From Streptomyces hiroshimensis (GTDB lineage: Bacteria > Actinomycetota > Actinomycetes > Streptomycetales > Streptomycetaceae), in NCBI RefSeq assembly GCF_014650335.1, contig NZ_BMUT01000007.1:124001-188000 (forward strand): a stretch of 64,000 nucleotides of DNA, written 5' to 3'. Below are positions 34,695 to 44,023 of this stretch, piece after piece; position 1 is the stretch's first letter; each line of letters opens with the position of its first letter. The notes under the pieces are model-generated. The model was not told where the DNA came from. It made no database searches and worked only from the letters and a program-made list of their open reading frames with translations. The position numbers and the translations under genes were made by a program.

Positions 34695-35549
34695 TCAGAG
34701 GGCCGGTTCGGCCGGGTGGGGGTGCAGGGGCGCGTTCCACGGTGTCCGGGGGGCGTGGGCGCCCGCCGCCGTGCGCAGGGTCAGGTCCGCCAGGGCCTCG
34801 GGGGCGCCCGCCTGGCCCCGTACGCCGGGGAAGGCGTTGACGTCGACGATGAGGGGCTTTCCGGCGACGTCGAGCAGGTCGACGCCGTACACGTCCAGCG
34901 CGAAGACCTCGCCGACGCGCCGCACGACGTCGAGCCAGCCCGCGGGCAGGGCGTCGGTCCGCAGCGGCTCGGTGCCGGTCCGGACGGGGGTGGCGAGCTC
35001 CGAGCGGCGCAGGCCGGCGAAGACGTGGTCGCCGACGACCCACAGCTTGTGGTCCCAGCCGTCGTTGGGGGTGAAGCGCTGCACGACGACGGGCTCGTCG
35101 CCCCACTCGGCCGCGAGCACGGCGAGCCGTACGGGGTCGTCGACGCGGGCCACCAGGTCGTGGCGGCGGCTGTGGCGGCTCTTGATCACGACGGGGTAGG
35201 ACAGGTCGCCGCGGGCGGCCAGACGGGCGAGGGAGGGCTCGGTGGCGGTGGCCACGAAGGGGAGGCCGGCGCGCAGGGCGACCTCCGCCATGGCGGTCCG
35301 GTCCTGGCACTGCTCGGTCGAGCCGGCCGAGTTCAGCACGGGCGCACCGCGCTGTTCGAGGCGGCGGGCGAAGGCCAGGGCGCGCGGGGTCCGGGTCTTG
35401 AGGAGGTAGACGTCGGCGAGGTCGCCGGGCCCGGGGTCGGGCGCGGTCGCGGGGTCCAGCGCGTCGACGCGGTGGCGGGCCGTCAGCAGGCCGGTGGCCG
35501 CCGCCAGCAGCGGGTGGTCGGGGGACGGAGTGAGCAGGCCTATCTTCAT
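34695..35549 (-). CDS. RimK-like ATP-grasp ligase (second of a pair)
   Basis: 284 residues of ATP-grasp fold: an N-terminal Rossmann-like part (MKIGLLTPSPDHPLLAAATG), STEQCQDRTAMAEVALRAGL, lysine in YPVVIKSRHSRRHDLVARVD, and the metal site VDLLDVAGKPLIVDVNAFPG. Such enzymes join a carboxylate to an amine, thiol or other nucleophile via acyl phosphate. Its ATG overlaps the stop of the previous gene (ATGA), so the two proteins are co-translated. No obvious peptide substrate gene is adjacent. The stop lies just after the repeat array. Confidence 0.85.
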   Translation of the reverse strand: MKIGLLTPSPDHPLLAAATGLLTARHRVDALDPATAPDPGPGDLADVYLLKTRTPRALAFARRLEQRGAPVLNSAGSTEQCQDRTAMAEVALRAGLPFVATATEPSLARLAARGDLSYPVVIKSRHSRRHDLVARVDDPVRLAVLAAEWGDEPVVVQRFTPNDGWDHKLWVVGDHVFAGLRRSELATPVRTGTEPLRTDALPAGWLDVVRRVGEVFALDVYGVDLLDVAGKPLIVDVNAFPGVRGQAGAPEALADLTLRTAAGAHAPRTPWNAPLHPHPAEPAL

Positions 35550-36463
35550 GCATCGCCGCCGAGGGGGCCGACGGCGGGCGCGGACGGCTGTGCCGACAGC
35601 AGGGCGGCGGCGCCGGCCGCGGCGGCGCGCGGGCGGGTTCCTCCCGCGTCGGCCAGCCGCAGGATCGCCCAGGCGACGCGGGCCACCGCGTCGGGGACCT
35701 GACGGAAGCTGGGGAAGTCGTTGACGTCGACGACCACCGGCCCGTCGGGGCCGAGGACGACGTCCACACCGTAGAGGTCGAGGCCGAAGACCTCTCCGAC
35801 GCGCGCCGCGATGGCGGCCACTTCGGCGCTCAGCGGCACCTGCCGCTCGCTCGCGGGCTGGTCGGGGTGGAGCGGCGAGCAGCGCTCGGTGGCGTAGAGC
35901 TCGCCGTCGACGCAGTAGACCTTGAGGTCGACGCCGGAGTTGGGGACGTAGGGCTGGGCGATGAGCATGCCGCCGTCCGCGCCGCGCTCGGCGTCCTGGG
36001 ACGCCTGGTGCGCGAGCCGGTCCGGGGAGGGCACGAGGCGCACGGCCCGGCCGGAGCTGCCGTCGGCGGGCTTGACGACGAGGGGGTACTCGGCGGCGGG
36101 CACCTGCGCGAACTCCTCGATCCGCATGGCCGCGTAGGTCACGGGGACGGGCAGGCCGTGGGCCTCCGCGGTCACGGCGGCCAAGGCCTTGTCGCGCACG
36201 CCGCGGATGGCGCGGGCGTCGTTCACGGTGGTCAGCCCGGCGCCGGCGGCGGCTTCCAGGAGGGTGAGCCCGGGGCCGCCGGAGACCGTCTTGAGGATCC
36301 AGGCGTCGTGCCGGCCCGCGCGCACCGTCTCGGAGAGCTTGAGGAGCGACCCGCCGGGCCTGAGCACGTCCACCCGGTGGCCCCAGGACCTCAGTTGGCG
36401 GATGACGTCCACCGGCATGCCGTCGTGCCGGTACTGCTCCTCCACCAGGAAGCAGAGTCTCAT
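35546..36463 (-). CDS. RimK-like ATP-grasp ligase (first of a pair)
   Basis: 305 residues from the ATG at 36463 (GAGG eight bases ahead; a longer frame to 36490 has no site). Elements: RLCFLVEEQYRHDGMPVDVI, VRDKALAAVTAEAHGLPVPV, YPLVVKPADGSSGRAVRLVP (ATP-binding lysine and glycine loop), and VDVVLGPDGPVVVDVNDFPS (metal-binding Asn and Asp). C-terminus is low-complexity alanine. It is clearly paralogous to the next gene, with which it overlaps by four bases. Two paired ATP-grasp ligases suggest sequential ligations or a heterodimer, but the substrate is unknown. Confidence 0.85.
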   Translation of the reverse strand: MRLCFLVEEQYRHDGMPVDVIRQLRSWGHRVDVLRPGGSLLKLSETVRAGRHDAWILKTVSGGPGLTLLEAAAGAGLTTVNDARAIRGVRDKALAAVTAEAHGLPVPVTYAAMRIEEFAQVPAAEYPLVVKPADGSSGRAVRLVPSPDRLAHQASQDAERGADGGMLIAQPYVPNSGVDLKVYCVDGELYATERCSPLHPDQPASERQVPLSAEVAAIAARVGEVFGLDLYGVDVVLGPDGPVVVDVNDFPSFRQVPDAVARVAWAILRLADAGGTRPRAAAAGAAALLSAQPSAPAVGPLGGDA

Positions 36464-36942
36464 TGGTGCATCCTCGTAATCCCCGGACATCCGCCGACTG
36501 CGTCCGGCAGAACTGTGACGGCTCAGGATGTCATGCGGGAGGGGGCGGACATGCCGGGGGCTGTCTCAATTCCGTAGCAAACCGATCATGCGTCGTCCGT
36601 TTTTCTCCGTATCCGACCGACTGATTCCCCGTCGGGTACGGGTCGACCCCCGCAGGACGACGGACGGGCGGCGCTGCAGCGGGGCTGTGCACATCACGTC
36701 TTGATTGGCCGATACAACGGCCTCGCCGTGGCCGGGATCGCCCGGACCGCCGCGGCCGCACACCCCCCGCAGCCACGGCCCTGCACCCGGGGCGCCACGC
36801 CCGTTCGTCCGGACAACTGCAGCAGTTCAGGCCGAGATGGATGCTTCAGTGCCGATTAGTGCGGGAAAGATAGCTACAGCCTGAATTATGCGGGCGGCAG
36901 GCGGCCCCGCCGCACACCGTCCGCCGAGCGAGATGACCACTG
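36464..36942. other. 479-bp divergent intergenic region
   Basis: Between the ATP-grasp pair and the SpoIIE-type phosphatase. No gene or repeat is visible; it should contain two divergent promoters, which I could not place with confidence. Confidence 0.4.
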
Positions 36943-39423
36943 ATGGAAGCGAATTCCGACCCCCTCTCCCCCACGGCGACGGTCCCCGTCGCCGCCGTGG
37001 ACGCGGGAGGCACCGTCACCCTGTGGAGCCCTGCCGCGCGGCACGCGCTCGGCTATGCGCCGGAGGAGGTCATCGGCCGCCCCGCCGCAGCCCTGCTGGC
37101 CGCGCCCCTCCCGCCGGCGGCCCTGCGGGCGCTCATGCGATCCGCGCCGTGGAGCGGCGCCCTCACGGCGCGCCACCGGGACGGCGGGGCGGTGCGGATC
37201 ACCGTGCGGGCACACCCCTGTCCGGAGGGCGACGGCCGCGTGCAGTGGGTGCTCCTCGGCGCCACTCCGCAGGGCGCCCCGCCCGGCGAGCCGGACACCG
37301 TGCTGGAGGACGCCGCGCAGAAGGACGCCGCCCTCAAGGAGTGGGCGTACGTGCAGTCCCCGATCGCCACCGCCGTCTACGACCGCGATCTGCGGCTGAC
37401 CGGCGCCAACGGCGAGATGGTGCGCCTGTCGGGCCGCCCCGAGGAGGCCATGCTGGGGCTGCAGCTCACCGAGATCTTCCCCGGCGCCCCCTTCGACGAG
37501 TTCGGCCGCCTGATGGCGGAGGTGCTGCGCACCGGCGAGACCTTGCGCACGGACACCTTCTTCCGGGCGCCCGGGCAGCCCCGCAAGCGCGCCTGGGCGA
37601 CGTTCTTCACCCCGCTCAAGGACGGCGGCGGCCGCGTGCAGGGAGTGTCGATAGCGGCTCTGGACCGCACGGAGCCGCACCGCGCCCGGCAGCGGCTGGC
37701 GATGGTCAACGACGCGGGCGCCCGCATCGGCACCACGCTGGATGTCGGGCGCACCGCCGAGGAGCTGGCGGAGGTCACCACCGGCGCGTTCGCGGACCTG
37801 GTCAGCGTCGATCTGCTCGACTCCGTGCTGCACAGCGAGGACGCAGCGGGCGGAGCCGGTCCGTCCGGCGCGGGCCCGGACGACGGGAGCGCCGGAGGAC
37901 CGGAGGCCGCCGTGGTGCGCCGCGCCGCCGCGCGATCGGTATTCGACGGCCTCCCCGAGGGGCCGCGCCGCGCCTTCTCCTACGCGCCGCACTCCCCGCC
38001 CGCCGAGGCCCTCGCCTCCGGCCGCCCCTCGCTGCACCGCGCGGAGGCGGCGGCGATCGCGGCGTGGGCGGACGGCGGCGGCCCGGCCCTCTCCCGGTGC
38101 CTGGACGGCGACGGAATCCACTCGGTGCTCGCCGTGCCGCTCGGCGCGCGGGGCGTCACCCTCGGCGTGGCCCTGTTCGTCCGGCATCCGGGCACCGAGC
38201 CGTTCGACGCGGACGACCTGCTGCTCGCCGCGGAGATCGCGGCGCGGGCCGGCGTGTGCGTCGACAACGCCCGCCGCTACGCCGTGGAGCGCTCGGTCGC
38301 GCTCACGCTCCAGCGCAGTCTGCTGCCCGGCCGGCTGCCCGAGCCGACGGCGGTCGAGGTCACCTCGCGCTATCTGCCCGCCGGCGCCCAGGCCGGCGTC
38401 GGCGGGGACTGGTTCGACGTCATCCCGCTGTCCGGCGCCCGGGTTGCGCTGGTCGTCGGCGACGTCGTGGGCCACGGGGTGCAGGCGTCGGCCGTCATGG
38501 GCCGGCTGCGCGCGGCCGTCCGCACCCTCGCGGACCTGGACCTGCCGCCCGACGAGCTGCTCACGCACCTGGACGACCTGGTGGTCCAGCTGGCCCAGGA
38601 CCAGGCGGCGGAGCGGGTGCCGGGCACCGTCCGGGAGACGGGCGCGACCTGCCTGTACGTGGTGTACGACCCGGTGTCGCGCTCCTGCGTCCTGGCCCGG
38701 GCGGGCCACCCGGCGCCCGTGCTCGTGACACCGGACGGCACGGCCCGCTTCCTCGACATCCCCGGCGGGCCGCCGCTGGGCCTGGGCGGGCTGCCCTTCG
38801 AGTCCGCCGAACTGCAGCTGCCCGAGGGCAGTCTCCTCGCGCTGTACACCGACGGGCTGGTCGAGAGCCACGACCACGACATCGGCGCGGGCCTGGACGG
38901 GCTGCGCACGGCCCTGTCGGGCCCGGCCGCGCCCCTGGAGCAGACCTGCGACGCCGTCCTGGAGGCACTGCTGCCGCGCCGCCCCGAGCGGCCCAAGGAC
39001 GATATCGCGCTGCTGCTCGCCCGCACCCGGGCGCTGGACGCCTCGCAGGTGCGCAGCTGGGACCTGCCGGCCGAGCGGTCCACGGTGGCCGACGCCCGCA
39101 AGTTCGCGTCCGAGCAGCTGACGGCCTGGGGGCTGGAGGAGCTGGGGTTCACCACCGAACTGGTCGTCAGCGAGCTGGTCACCAATGCCGTCCGGCACGC
39201 CTACGCCCCCATCCGGCTCCGGCTGATCCGCGAGCGCTCCTCACTGATCTGCGAGGTGTCGGACGCGAGCAGCACCTCGCCGCGGATGCGCCGGGCGCGG
39301 GTGATGGACGAGGGCGGACGGGGGCTGCTGCTGGTGGCGCAGCTGACGGAGCGGTGGGGGACGCGCTTCACCGCGGAGGGGAAGACGATCTGGGCCGAGC
39401 AGCCGCTGGCCGCCGCCGGGTGA
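36943..39423 (+). CDS. PAS-PAS-GAF-SpoIIE phosphatase with HATPase domain
   Basis: 826-residue sensor in the partner-switching style. In order: PAS 1 (about 12-100, AAVDAGGTVTLWSPAARHAL), PAS 2 (about 130-250, AVYDRDLRLTGANGEMVRLS), GAF (about 260-445), a PP2C/SpoIIE phosphatase (about 465-690, with GGDWFDVIPL, GDVVGHGVQASAVM, ARAGHPAPVL and LYTDGLVE) and an RsbW-like HATPase_c (about 700-826, ELVTNAVRHAY and GRGLLLVAQL). It probably dephosphorylates an anti-sigma-factor antagonist and may also phosphorylate one, linking a signal to a sigma factor. Substrate genes are not adjacent. Confidence 0.93.
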   Translation: MEANSDPLSPTATVPVAAVDAGGTVTLWSPAARHALGYAPEEVIGRPAAALLAAPLPPAALRALMRSAPWSGALTARHRDGGAVRITVRAHPCPEGDGRVQWVLLGATPQGAPPGEPDTVLEDAAQKDAALKEWAYVQSPIATAVYDRDLRLTGANGEMVRLSGRPEEAMLGLQLTEIFPGAPFDEFGRLMAEVLRTGETLRTDTFFRAPGQPRKRAWATFFTPLKDGGGRVQGVSIAALDRTEPHRARQRLAMVNDAGARIGTTLDVGRTAEELAEVTTGAFADLVSVDLLDSVLHSEDAAGGAGPSGAGPDDGSAGGPEAAVVRRAAARSVFDGLPEGPRRAFSYAPHSPPAEALASGRPSLHRAEAAAIAAWADGGGPALSRCLDGDGIHSVLAVPLGARGVTLGVALFVRHPGTEPFDADDLLLAAEIAARAGVCVDNARRYAVERSVALTLQRSLLPGRLPEPTAVEVTSRYLPAGAQAGVGGDWFDVIPLSGARVALVVGDVVGHGVQASAVMGRLRAAVRTLADLDLPPDELLTHLDDLVVQLAQDQAAERVPGTVRETGATCLYVVYDPVSRSCVLARAGHPAPVLVTPDGTARFLDIPGGPPLGLGGLPFESAELQLPEGSLLALYTDGLVESHDHDIGAGLDGLRTALSGPAAPLEQTCDAVLEALLPRRPERPKDDIALLLARTRALDASQVRSWDLPAERSTVADARKFASEQLTAWGLEELGFTTELVVSELVTNAVRHAYAPIRLRLIRERSSLICEVSDASSTSPRMRRARVMDEGGRGLLLVAQLTERWGTRFTAEGKTIWAEQPLAAAG

Positions 39424-39471
39424 GGCCCCGGGGCGGCCCGCCGCGGGCTGTCCCCCGGCGTTCGCCGTCCG

Positions 39472-39990
39472 TCAGCGTTTCTTCTGACACACCTGCACTC
39501 TCTTGAGGTGGTCGGCGACGACGGGTCTCGCCGTTCTGGCGGCTTCGCGCACGTCGGTGTTCTTCCCCTGGGCGATCTCGTCGTCGAGCATCTTGAGGGC
39601 CTGGACGTGCCCGGCCGCCGCCTGTTGCAGCCAGAGCCGGTCGTACGCGCGCGTGTGCGCCTTCTTCTGAAGGTCCTTCAGCTGCTTGCGCTGCTCGTCC
39701 ATGGCCCGGTCGGGCAGGGTCACCCGCAGGCGCTTCGCCAGGTCCGTGATCTTCTTGTCCAGCCGGGTGTGGTCCTTGACGAGGATCTCCCCGGTCTTCC
39801 TGACGCACGAGGTGGTGGCGTTCTTCTTGACGTCCTTGCCCATGGCGATCTCGCCGAGGCCGCCCTGGTGGGCCATCGTCAGGAAGGAGCCGTCCTTCTC
39901 CGCCTCCGTGTCCGTCATGGCGAGCGCGACGCCCCCCGGTCCCGCCACCAAGGCGAGGGCTGCCGCTGCGGTCGTGAACCGGTGTCCCAT
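39472..39990 (-). CDS. Secreted DUF4142 protein
   Basis: 172 residues. RBS AAGGA lies six bases before the ATG at 39990, favouring it over the ATG at 39996. A Sec signal (MGHRFTTAAAALALVAGPGG, VALAMTD) precedes a four-helix, ferritin-like DUF4142 domain: FLTMAHQGGLGEIAMGKDVK, CVRKTGEILVKDHTRLDKKI, QQAAAGHVQALKMLDDEIAQ, ARPVVADHLKRVQVCQKKR. Two cysteines may form a disulfide. Extracytoplasmic; function unknown. Confidence 0.88.
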   Translation of the reverse strand: MGHRFTTAAAALALVAGPGGVALAMTDTEAEKDGSFLTMAHQGGLGEIAMGKDVKKNATTSCVRKTGEILVKDHTRLDKKITDLAKRLRVTLPDRAMDEQRKQLKDLQKKAHTRAYDRLWLQQAAAGHVQALKMLDDEIAQGKNTDVREAARTARPVVADHLKRVQVCQKKR

Positions 39991-40106
39991 ACGCATTCCT
40001 TCACGCTCCGTTCGTCATCGGCCCGCGGCGGTTCGCCCGGCACGGGACGGCATCGGGTGGGACGTACGTGGTGACGCCCCCATCGAGCGGATGCCTGCCC
40101 GCGGGC

Positions 40107-40131
40107 GGGGCGCGCCGCATCAGCGCGCCCC
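40107..40131 (-). terminator. Hairpin downstream of the tripeptidyl-peptidase-like gene
   Basis: GGGGCGCGC and GCGCGCCCC around a 7-base loop, 70 bases after the stop at 40201. Three copies of a GGAGCACGCATCC-like unit lie just before it at 40142-40190. Confidence 0.55.
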
Positions 40132-40200
40132 GCAGTCCCCTCCAATGGAGCACGCATCCAGGAGCACGCATCCAATGGAGCACGGGCGGCTGCCGGTGCG

Positions 40201-41793
40201 TCAGGTACAGCGGGTGTGGTCGGCCGGCAGCGTCCCGTCCAGGAGGAAGGAGTCGATCCTGTCGTTGACGCACTCGGCGTCCGGTGAGCCGTAGACGCTG
40301 TGGCCGCCGCCCGTGTCCGTCATGGTGACCGCGGAGGGGCCGATGGCCCGGGCCATGCGGTGCAGCCACTGCACGGGCGTGGCGGGGTCGAATTCGGAGG
40401 TGTGCAGGAGGATCTTGGGGGCGCGGGGGGCCGCGACGTCATGCGAGCCGTCGTCGCCGGCCTGCGGCCAGCCGGTGCACAGGGCCATGTCGGCGGCCAG
40501 GGCCGGGCCGAAGACCGGGGAGGCGTCGGCGAAGTCGTCGTAGGCGCCGGCGACCTGGCCGGCGGTGTAGCGGCCCGCGGAGTCGGCGCAGGCGACCGCG
40601 GCCCGCGCCGCCGCGGATCCGTCGCGGCCGTCCTCGCGCCCGCCCTCGTGCCCGCCCTCGTGCCCGCCCTCGGCCCGGGCGGCCTCTTCCTCGGCCATGT
40701 GCGCGGACTCCCCCGGCGGCAGGTGGTAGACGAGGGACGCGAGGAGGTTGGGGGCCTCGGGCAGGCCCTCGCGGGAGCGCAGCAGGCCCATGGTGCGCGT
40801 CACGGCGGTCTCCCGGTCGAGGGTGCGGCCGTTCACCCAGGGCAGGGGCCGCTCGTCGAGGCGGTCGAACGCGGCGGTGACGTTCTCCATGGCCCGGTCG
40901 GTGTCGGAGCCGAGGATGCAGTCCTCGTCGCCGCGCCTGGTGCAGATCTCGACCGCGTGCCGCAGGGCCTTCTGGTAGGCGGCGGCCCGGGCGAGGGCGG
41001 TCCGCTTCGCGTCGGGCGCCGGGTCGTCGACGCCGTCCATGACCATGCGGCCGACGTTCTGCGGGAAGCGGTGGGCGTAGGCGGCGCCGAGCCGGGTGCC
41101 GTGGGAGTAGCCGAGGTAGTGGAGCTTGTCCTCGCCGAGGGCGGCGCGGAGGACGTCCAGGTCGCGGGCGGTGTTGACGGTCCCGACGTGGGGCAGGACG
41201 GGCCCGGAGCGCCTGCTGCACTCCTCCAGGTCCTTGGCCCGGTCGGCGAGGCGGCCGGCGAGGCCGGACCGGGCGCCCGGGTCCTCGTCGTCGTTGCGGC
41301 CCACCCGCCCCGCGGCGCCGCGGGGGCCGCAGCGGACCGGGGAGCTGGCACCGGTGCCGCGCGGGTCGAAGGTGACGAGGTCGTAGCGGCCGCCGGCCTT
41401 GCTGAAGCCGTCCGGGCCGCGGGCGCCGAGCCGCACGAGCCCGGACTCGCCCGGTCCGCCGGAGGACAGGACGAGCGAGCCGAGCCGGTGCTCCTGGTCC
41501 TTGGTGCGGTAGCGCATGAGGGCGAGCCGCAGCTCGCCCTTGGCGGGGTCCGCGTAGGTGTAGGGCACGGTCAGCCGGGCGCATTCGGGTGCGCCGCCCG
41601 CGTGCCGGGTCTCGTTCCTGATCGTCTTGTCCTGGTCCCGGGAGCAGGGCCCCCAGGAGATCTCCTGGTCGTAATAGGGGGTCAGATCCGGCCGGCCTGC
41701 CGCCTCGTCACGGCTCGCACAGCCGGTCAGACCGCCGGCCAGCAGGGCGGCGGCGAGGGGCAGGGAGAGGGAGGGTGCGAGTACGGACCTCAT
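40201..41793 (-). CDS. Tripeptidyl-aminopeptidase-like alpha/beta hydrolase lipoprotein
   Basis: 530 residues: signal peptide with lipobox LTGC (cysteine about residue 25), then an alpha/beta hydrolase. LVLSSGGPGESGLVRLGARG gives the oxyanion region, HYLGYSHGTRLGAAYAHRFP the nucleophile serine, EFDPATPVQWLHRM the acidic residue, and GGGHSVYGSPD the histidine, all as in the Streptomyces tripeptidyl aminopeptidase/SlpD-SlpE group, including the C-terminal TAP-like lid. It should trim peptides from the outside of the membrane. An RGEGGHEGGHEGG repeat sits near residue 370. Confidence 0.9.
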   Translation of the reverse strand: MRSVLAPSLSLPLAAALLAGGLTGCASRDEAAGRPDLTPYYDQEISWGPCSRDQDKTIRNETRHAGGAPECARLTVPYTYADPAKGELRLALMRYRTKDQEHRLGSLVLSSGGPGESGLVRLGARGPDGFSKAGGRYDLVTFDPRGTGASSPVRCGPRGAAGRVGRNDDEDPGARSGLAGRLADRAKDLEECSRRSGPVLPHVGTVNTARDLDVLRAALGEDKLHYLGYSHGTRLGAAYAHRFPQNVGRMVMDGVDDPAPDAKRTALARAAAYQKALRHAVEICTRRGDEDCILGSDTDRAMENVTAAFDRLDERPLPWVNGRTLDRETAVTRTMGLLRSREGLPEAPNLLASLVYHLPPGESAHMAEEEAARAEGGHEGGHEGGREDGRDGSAAARAAVACADSAGRYTAGQVAGAYDDFADASPVFGPALAADMALCTGWPQAGDDGSHDVAAPRAPKILLHTSEFDPATPVQWLHRMARAIGPSAVTMTDTGGGHSVYGSPDAECVNDRIDSFLLDGTLPADHTRCT

Positions 41794-41815
41794 GCCGCGG
41801 ACGGTACTTCGCCCG

Positions 41816-43267
41816 CTAGCCGCCTGCGTCTCCGGCGGCTCGTCCGGGTGACGGGCCGCGGCGTGTCGGCCCGAGCCACGCGGCGGCGGCCACGAGGAGC
41901 GCCGCGCCCAGGAGAACGGCCACGGCGCGGTGGGGACCCGCGGTGCCGGAGTGGTGGAGGGCGAGGGTGACCAGGGCGATGCCGAGGGCCGTTCCGAGGC
42001 CGCGGGCCATGTTGACCAGCCCGCCCCCGGTGCCGGAGGACGCCGCCGGGATCGCCCCCATGACCAGGGCGTTGTTGGCGGGGGTGAAGACGCCGAGCCC
42101 CAGGCCGAGCAGGGCGAGCAGCGGGACCAGGGGGCCCGCCGTGAGCGGGAGGGCGAGCATGGCGGCCAGGGCGGCGGCCGCGACGGCCGCGCCCAGCAGG
42201 CAGCGGCTCCGGTCGCCCAGGGCCTTGGGCAGGACGCGGTCCGCGCAGGTCGCGGCCAGGGCGAAGCCGCCCGGGAGGGCCGTCAGGACGAGCCCGGCGT
42301 GCAGCTCGGAGGAGCCCGCGCCGGTCAGCACGACGGGCACGAGCACGAGCGGGCCGAAGAGGACGAGATAGGCGCCGAGCGCCGCGGCGAGCCCGGTGGA
42401 GACGGCCCGGCGCCGCAGCAGGGCCGGGTCGACGAGGGGGTGGGCCGCCCGGCGTTCCCGCAGGGCGAAGGCCCAGGTGGCGGCTGCGGCGAGGGCGAAG
42501 AGGACGGCGACGGCCCAGGCGGGCACGGACAGGCCGGACGCCATGGACAGCCCCAGCAGCAGGGCGGTGGTCGCGACCGCCAGGAGCACCGGCCCGAGGC
42601 GGTCGGCGCCGGCCGCGGGGCTGCGGGTACGGGTGCGGGGCAGCAGGTACTGACCGGCCACCAGGGCGACCACGCCGACGGGGATGTTGACCGCGAAGAC
42701 CCAGCGCCAGCCGAGCCCGGCCACCAGGGCGCCGCCGACGGTCGGGCCGAGGGCGAGCCCGAGCGCCTGCGCCGCGGCCTGCACGCCGAGGGCGGCGCGC
42801 ATCTTCCCGCGCGGCGCGCTGGTGGTCACCAGGGCCACGCTGTTGGCCTGCATCATCGCGGCCCCCGCGGCCTGCACCACACGGAAGAGCACGAGGGTGA
42901 CGAGGGAAGGGGCGAGGGCGCAGGCGGCCGAGGCGACGGTGAAGACGAGGAACCCGTAGAGGTAGAACAGCTTGCGGCCGTGGGCGTCCGCGAGCCGGCC
43001 GACCGGCACCAGCAGCGCGACGAGGGTGAGGAGGTAGGCCAGCGAGACCCACTCGACGGCGGCCAGCGAGGCGTGGAAATCGCTGCGCAGCCCGCCGTAG
43101 GCGAGGGTGACGATGCTGGCGTCGAGCTGGCCCATGAAGGCGCCGAAGCAGACCGTGGCCACAGCGAGCCGCCAGCCTCCGGGGCGGGTCCGTATGCGAT
43201 CCGGGCGAGGCCGTTCCTCGACGAGGGCCGCGGTCCACGGCCGGGGTCGGCGGGGGTGCGGTGGCAT
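41816..43267 (-). CDS. MFS drug exporter (DHA2-like)
   Basis: 483 residues with about 13-14 hydrophobic helices. The helix 1 motif FMGQLDASIVTLAYGGLRSD and the helix 5 motif C area (GPTVGGALVAGLGWRWVFAV) are those of the EmrB/QacA drug:proton antiporters. It lies 18 bases downstream of a TetR gene on the same strand, so the repressor and pump form an operon, divergent from an FAD monooxygenase. The cassette looks like resistance to an aromatic drug or dye that is modified and exported. Confidence 0.9.
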   Translation of the reverse strand: MPPHPRRPRPWTAALVEERPRPDRIRTRPGGWRLAVATVCFGAFMGQLDASIVTLAYGGLRSDFHASLAAVEWVSLAYLLTLVALLVPVGRLADAHGRKLFYLYGFLVFTVASAACALAPSLVTLVLFRVVQAAGAAMMQANSVALVTTSAPRGKMRAALGVQAAAQALGLALGPTVGGALVAGLGWRWVFAVNIPVGVVALVAGQYLLPRTRTRSPAAGADRLGPVLLAVATTALLLGLSMASGLSVPAWAVAVLFALAAAATWAFALRERRAAHPLVDPALLRRRAVSTGLAAALGAYLVLFGPLVLVPVVLTGAGSSELHAGLVLTALPGGFALAATCADRVLPKALGDRSRCLLGAAVAAAALAAMLALPLTAGPLVPLLALLGLGLGVFTPANNALVMGAIPAASSGTGGGLVNMARGLGTALGIALVTLALHHSGTAGPHRAVAVLLGAALLVAAAAWLGPTRRGPSPGRAAGDAGG

Positions 43268-43285
43268 GCGGCCGAGGCTACAGCG

Positions 43286-43975
43286 TCAGGGGGTCCCGGG
43301 CCCGCGGGCCGGACCGTCGAGCGCCCGCAGCGCCGCCTCCAGGGCGTCGAACGTGGTGCCGATGAGCGCGCGGTGGCCGGGGGCGGCGTCGGCGGCGCGT
43401 TCGCCCGCGAGCAGCCGGGCCATGGTGGTGGCGACGACGGTGCGGTAGGCGGTGACGGTGAGGGCCGCGGTCAGTCGCGGCACCGGGTCGCCGGGGCGGG
43501 CCCCGGTCGTCTCGGCGACGGCCCGCGCGAGGGCGTCCTCCAGCTCCTCGACGGCCTCGCGGACGCGGGCGCGCAGGGCGGGCGAGTCCAGGATGACGCG
43601 CCAGAACGCCGGGAAGGTGTCGCCGAGGCCGCCGAGGGGGTGGCCCGCTTCGGCGAGTTCGAGGAAGAGGCGGCGGACGGGCGCGGCGGCGGTCTCGCCA
43701 GGGCGCCGTTCGCGGACGGCCCGGGTGAAAAGAGCGAGCGCTTCCGGGATCCGGTCGAGGTAGAGGTCCTCCTTGCGCGCGAAGTGATTGAAGACCGTCA
43801 TCGTCGAGACGCCGGCGGCCTCGGCGACCTCCGCGACGGTCACCTTGTCGAAGCCGCGGGCGGCGAAGAGCAGTGTGGCCACGTCGGAGATCCGCTGCCT
43901 TGTCCGCCGCTTCTTCCGTTCGCGCAGGGAGAGTCCGTCGTCGGGGGCGGGACCGGGAGCCGGGTGAGAGTCCAT
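43286..43975 (-). CDS. TetR-family repressor of the monooxygenase/MFS cassette
   Basis: 229 residues: helix-turn-helix (ISDVATLLFAARGFDKVTVA, EVAEAAGVSTMTVFNHFARK) and a typical ligand-binding C-terminus. The ATG at 43975 is favoured over a GTG at 43996; TATAGT at 43988-43983 lies seven bases upstream, indicating a leaderless transcript. It is followed by the MFS gene and faces the monooxygenase, so it likely represses both directions from the 50-bp shared promoter. Confidence 0.9.
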   Translation of the reverse strand: MDSHPAPGPAPDDGLSLRERKKRRTRQRISDVATLLFAARGFDKVTVAEVAEAAGVSTMTVFNHFARKEDLYLDRIPEALALFTRAVRERRPGETAAAPVRRLFLELAEAGHPLGGLGDTFPAFWRVILDSPALRARVREAVEELEDALARAVAETTGARPGDPVPRLTAALTVTAYRTVVATTMARLLAGERAADAAPGHRALIGTTFDALEAALRALDGPARGPGTP

Positions 43976-43980
43976 GGGGA

Positions 43981-44023
43981 AAACTATACCCGGCACAAAC
44001 TTTTAGTCGCTATAGTCACTGCC
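43981..44023. promoter_or_regulatory. Overlapping divergent leaderless promoters
   Basis: TATAGT occurs on the minus strand at 43988-43983 and on the plus strand at 44011-44016, each exactly seven bases from the ATG it serves (43975 and 44024). TAGTCGC-TA-TAGTCAC at 44004-44019 is a near direct repeat and a candidate operator. No -35 hexamer is convincing. Confidence 0.7.

Noticed and set aside
33983..34840. Repetitive open frames on both strands over the tandem array
   Set aside because: All frames are open through GC bias; the 182-base period breaks the frame and no start site is convincing.
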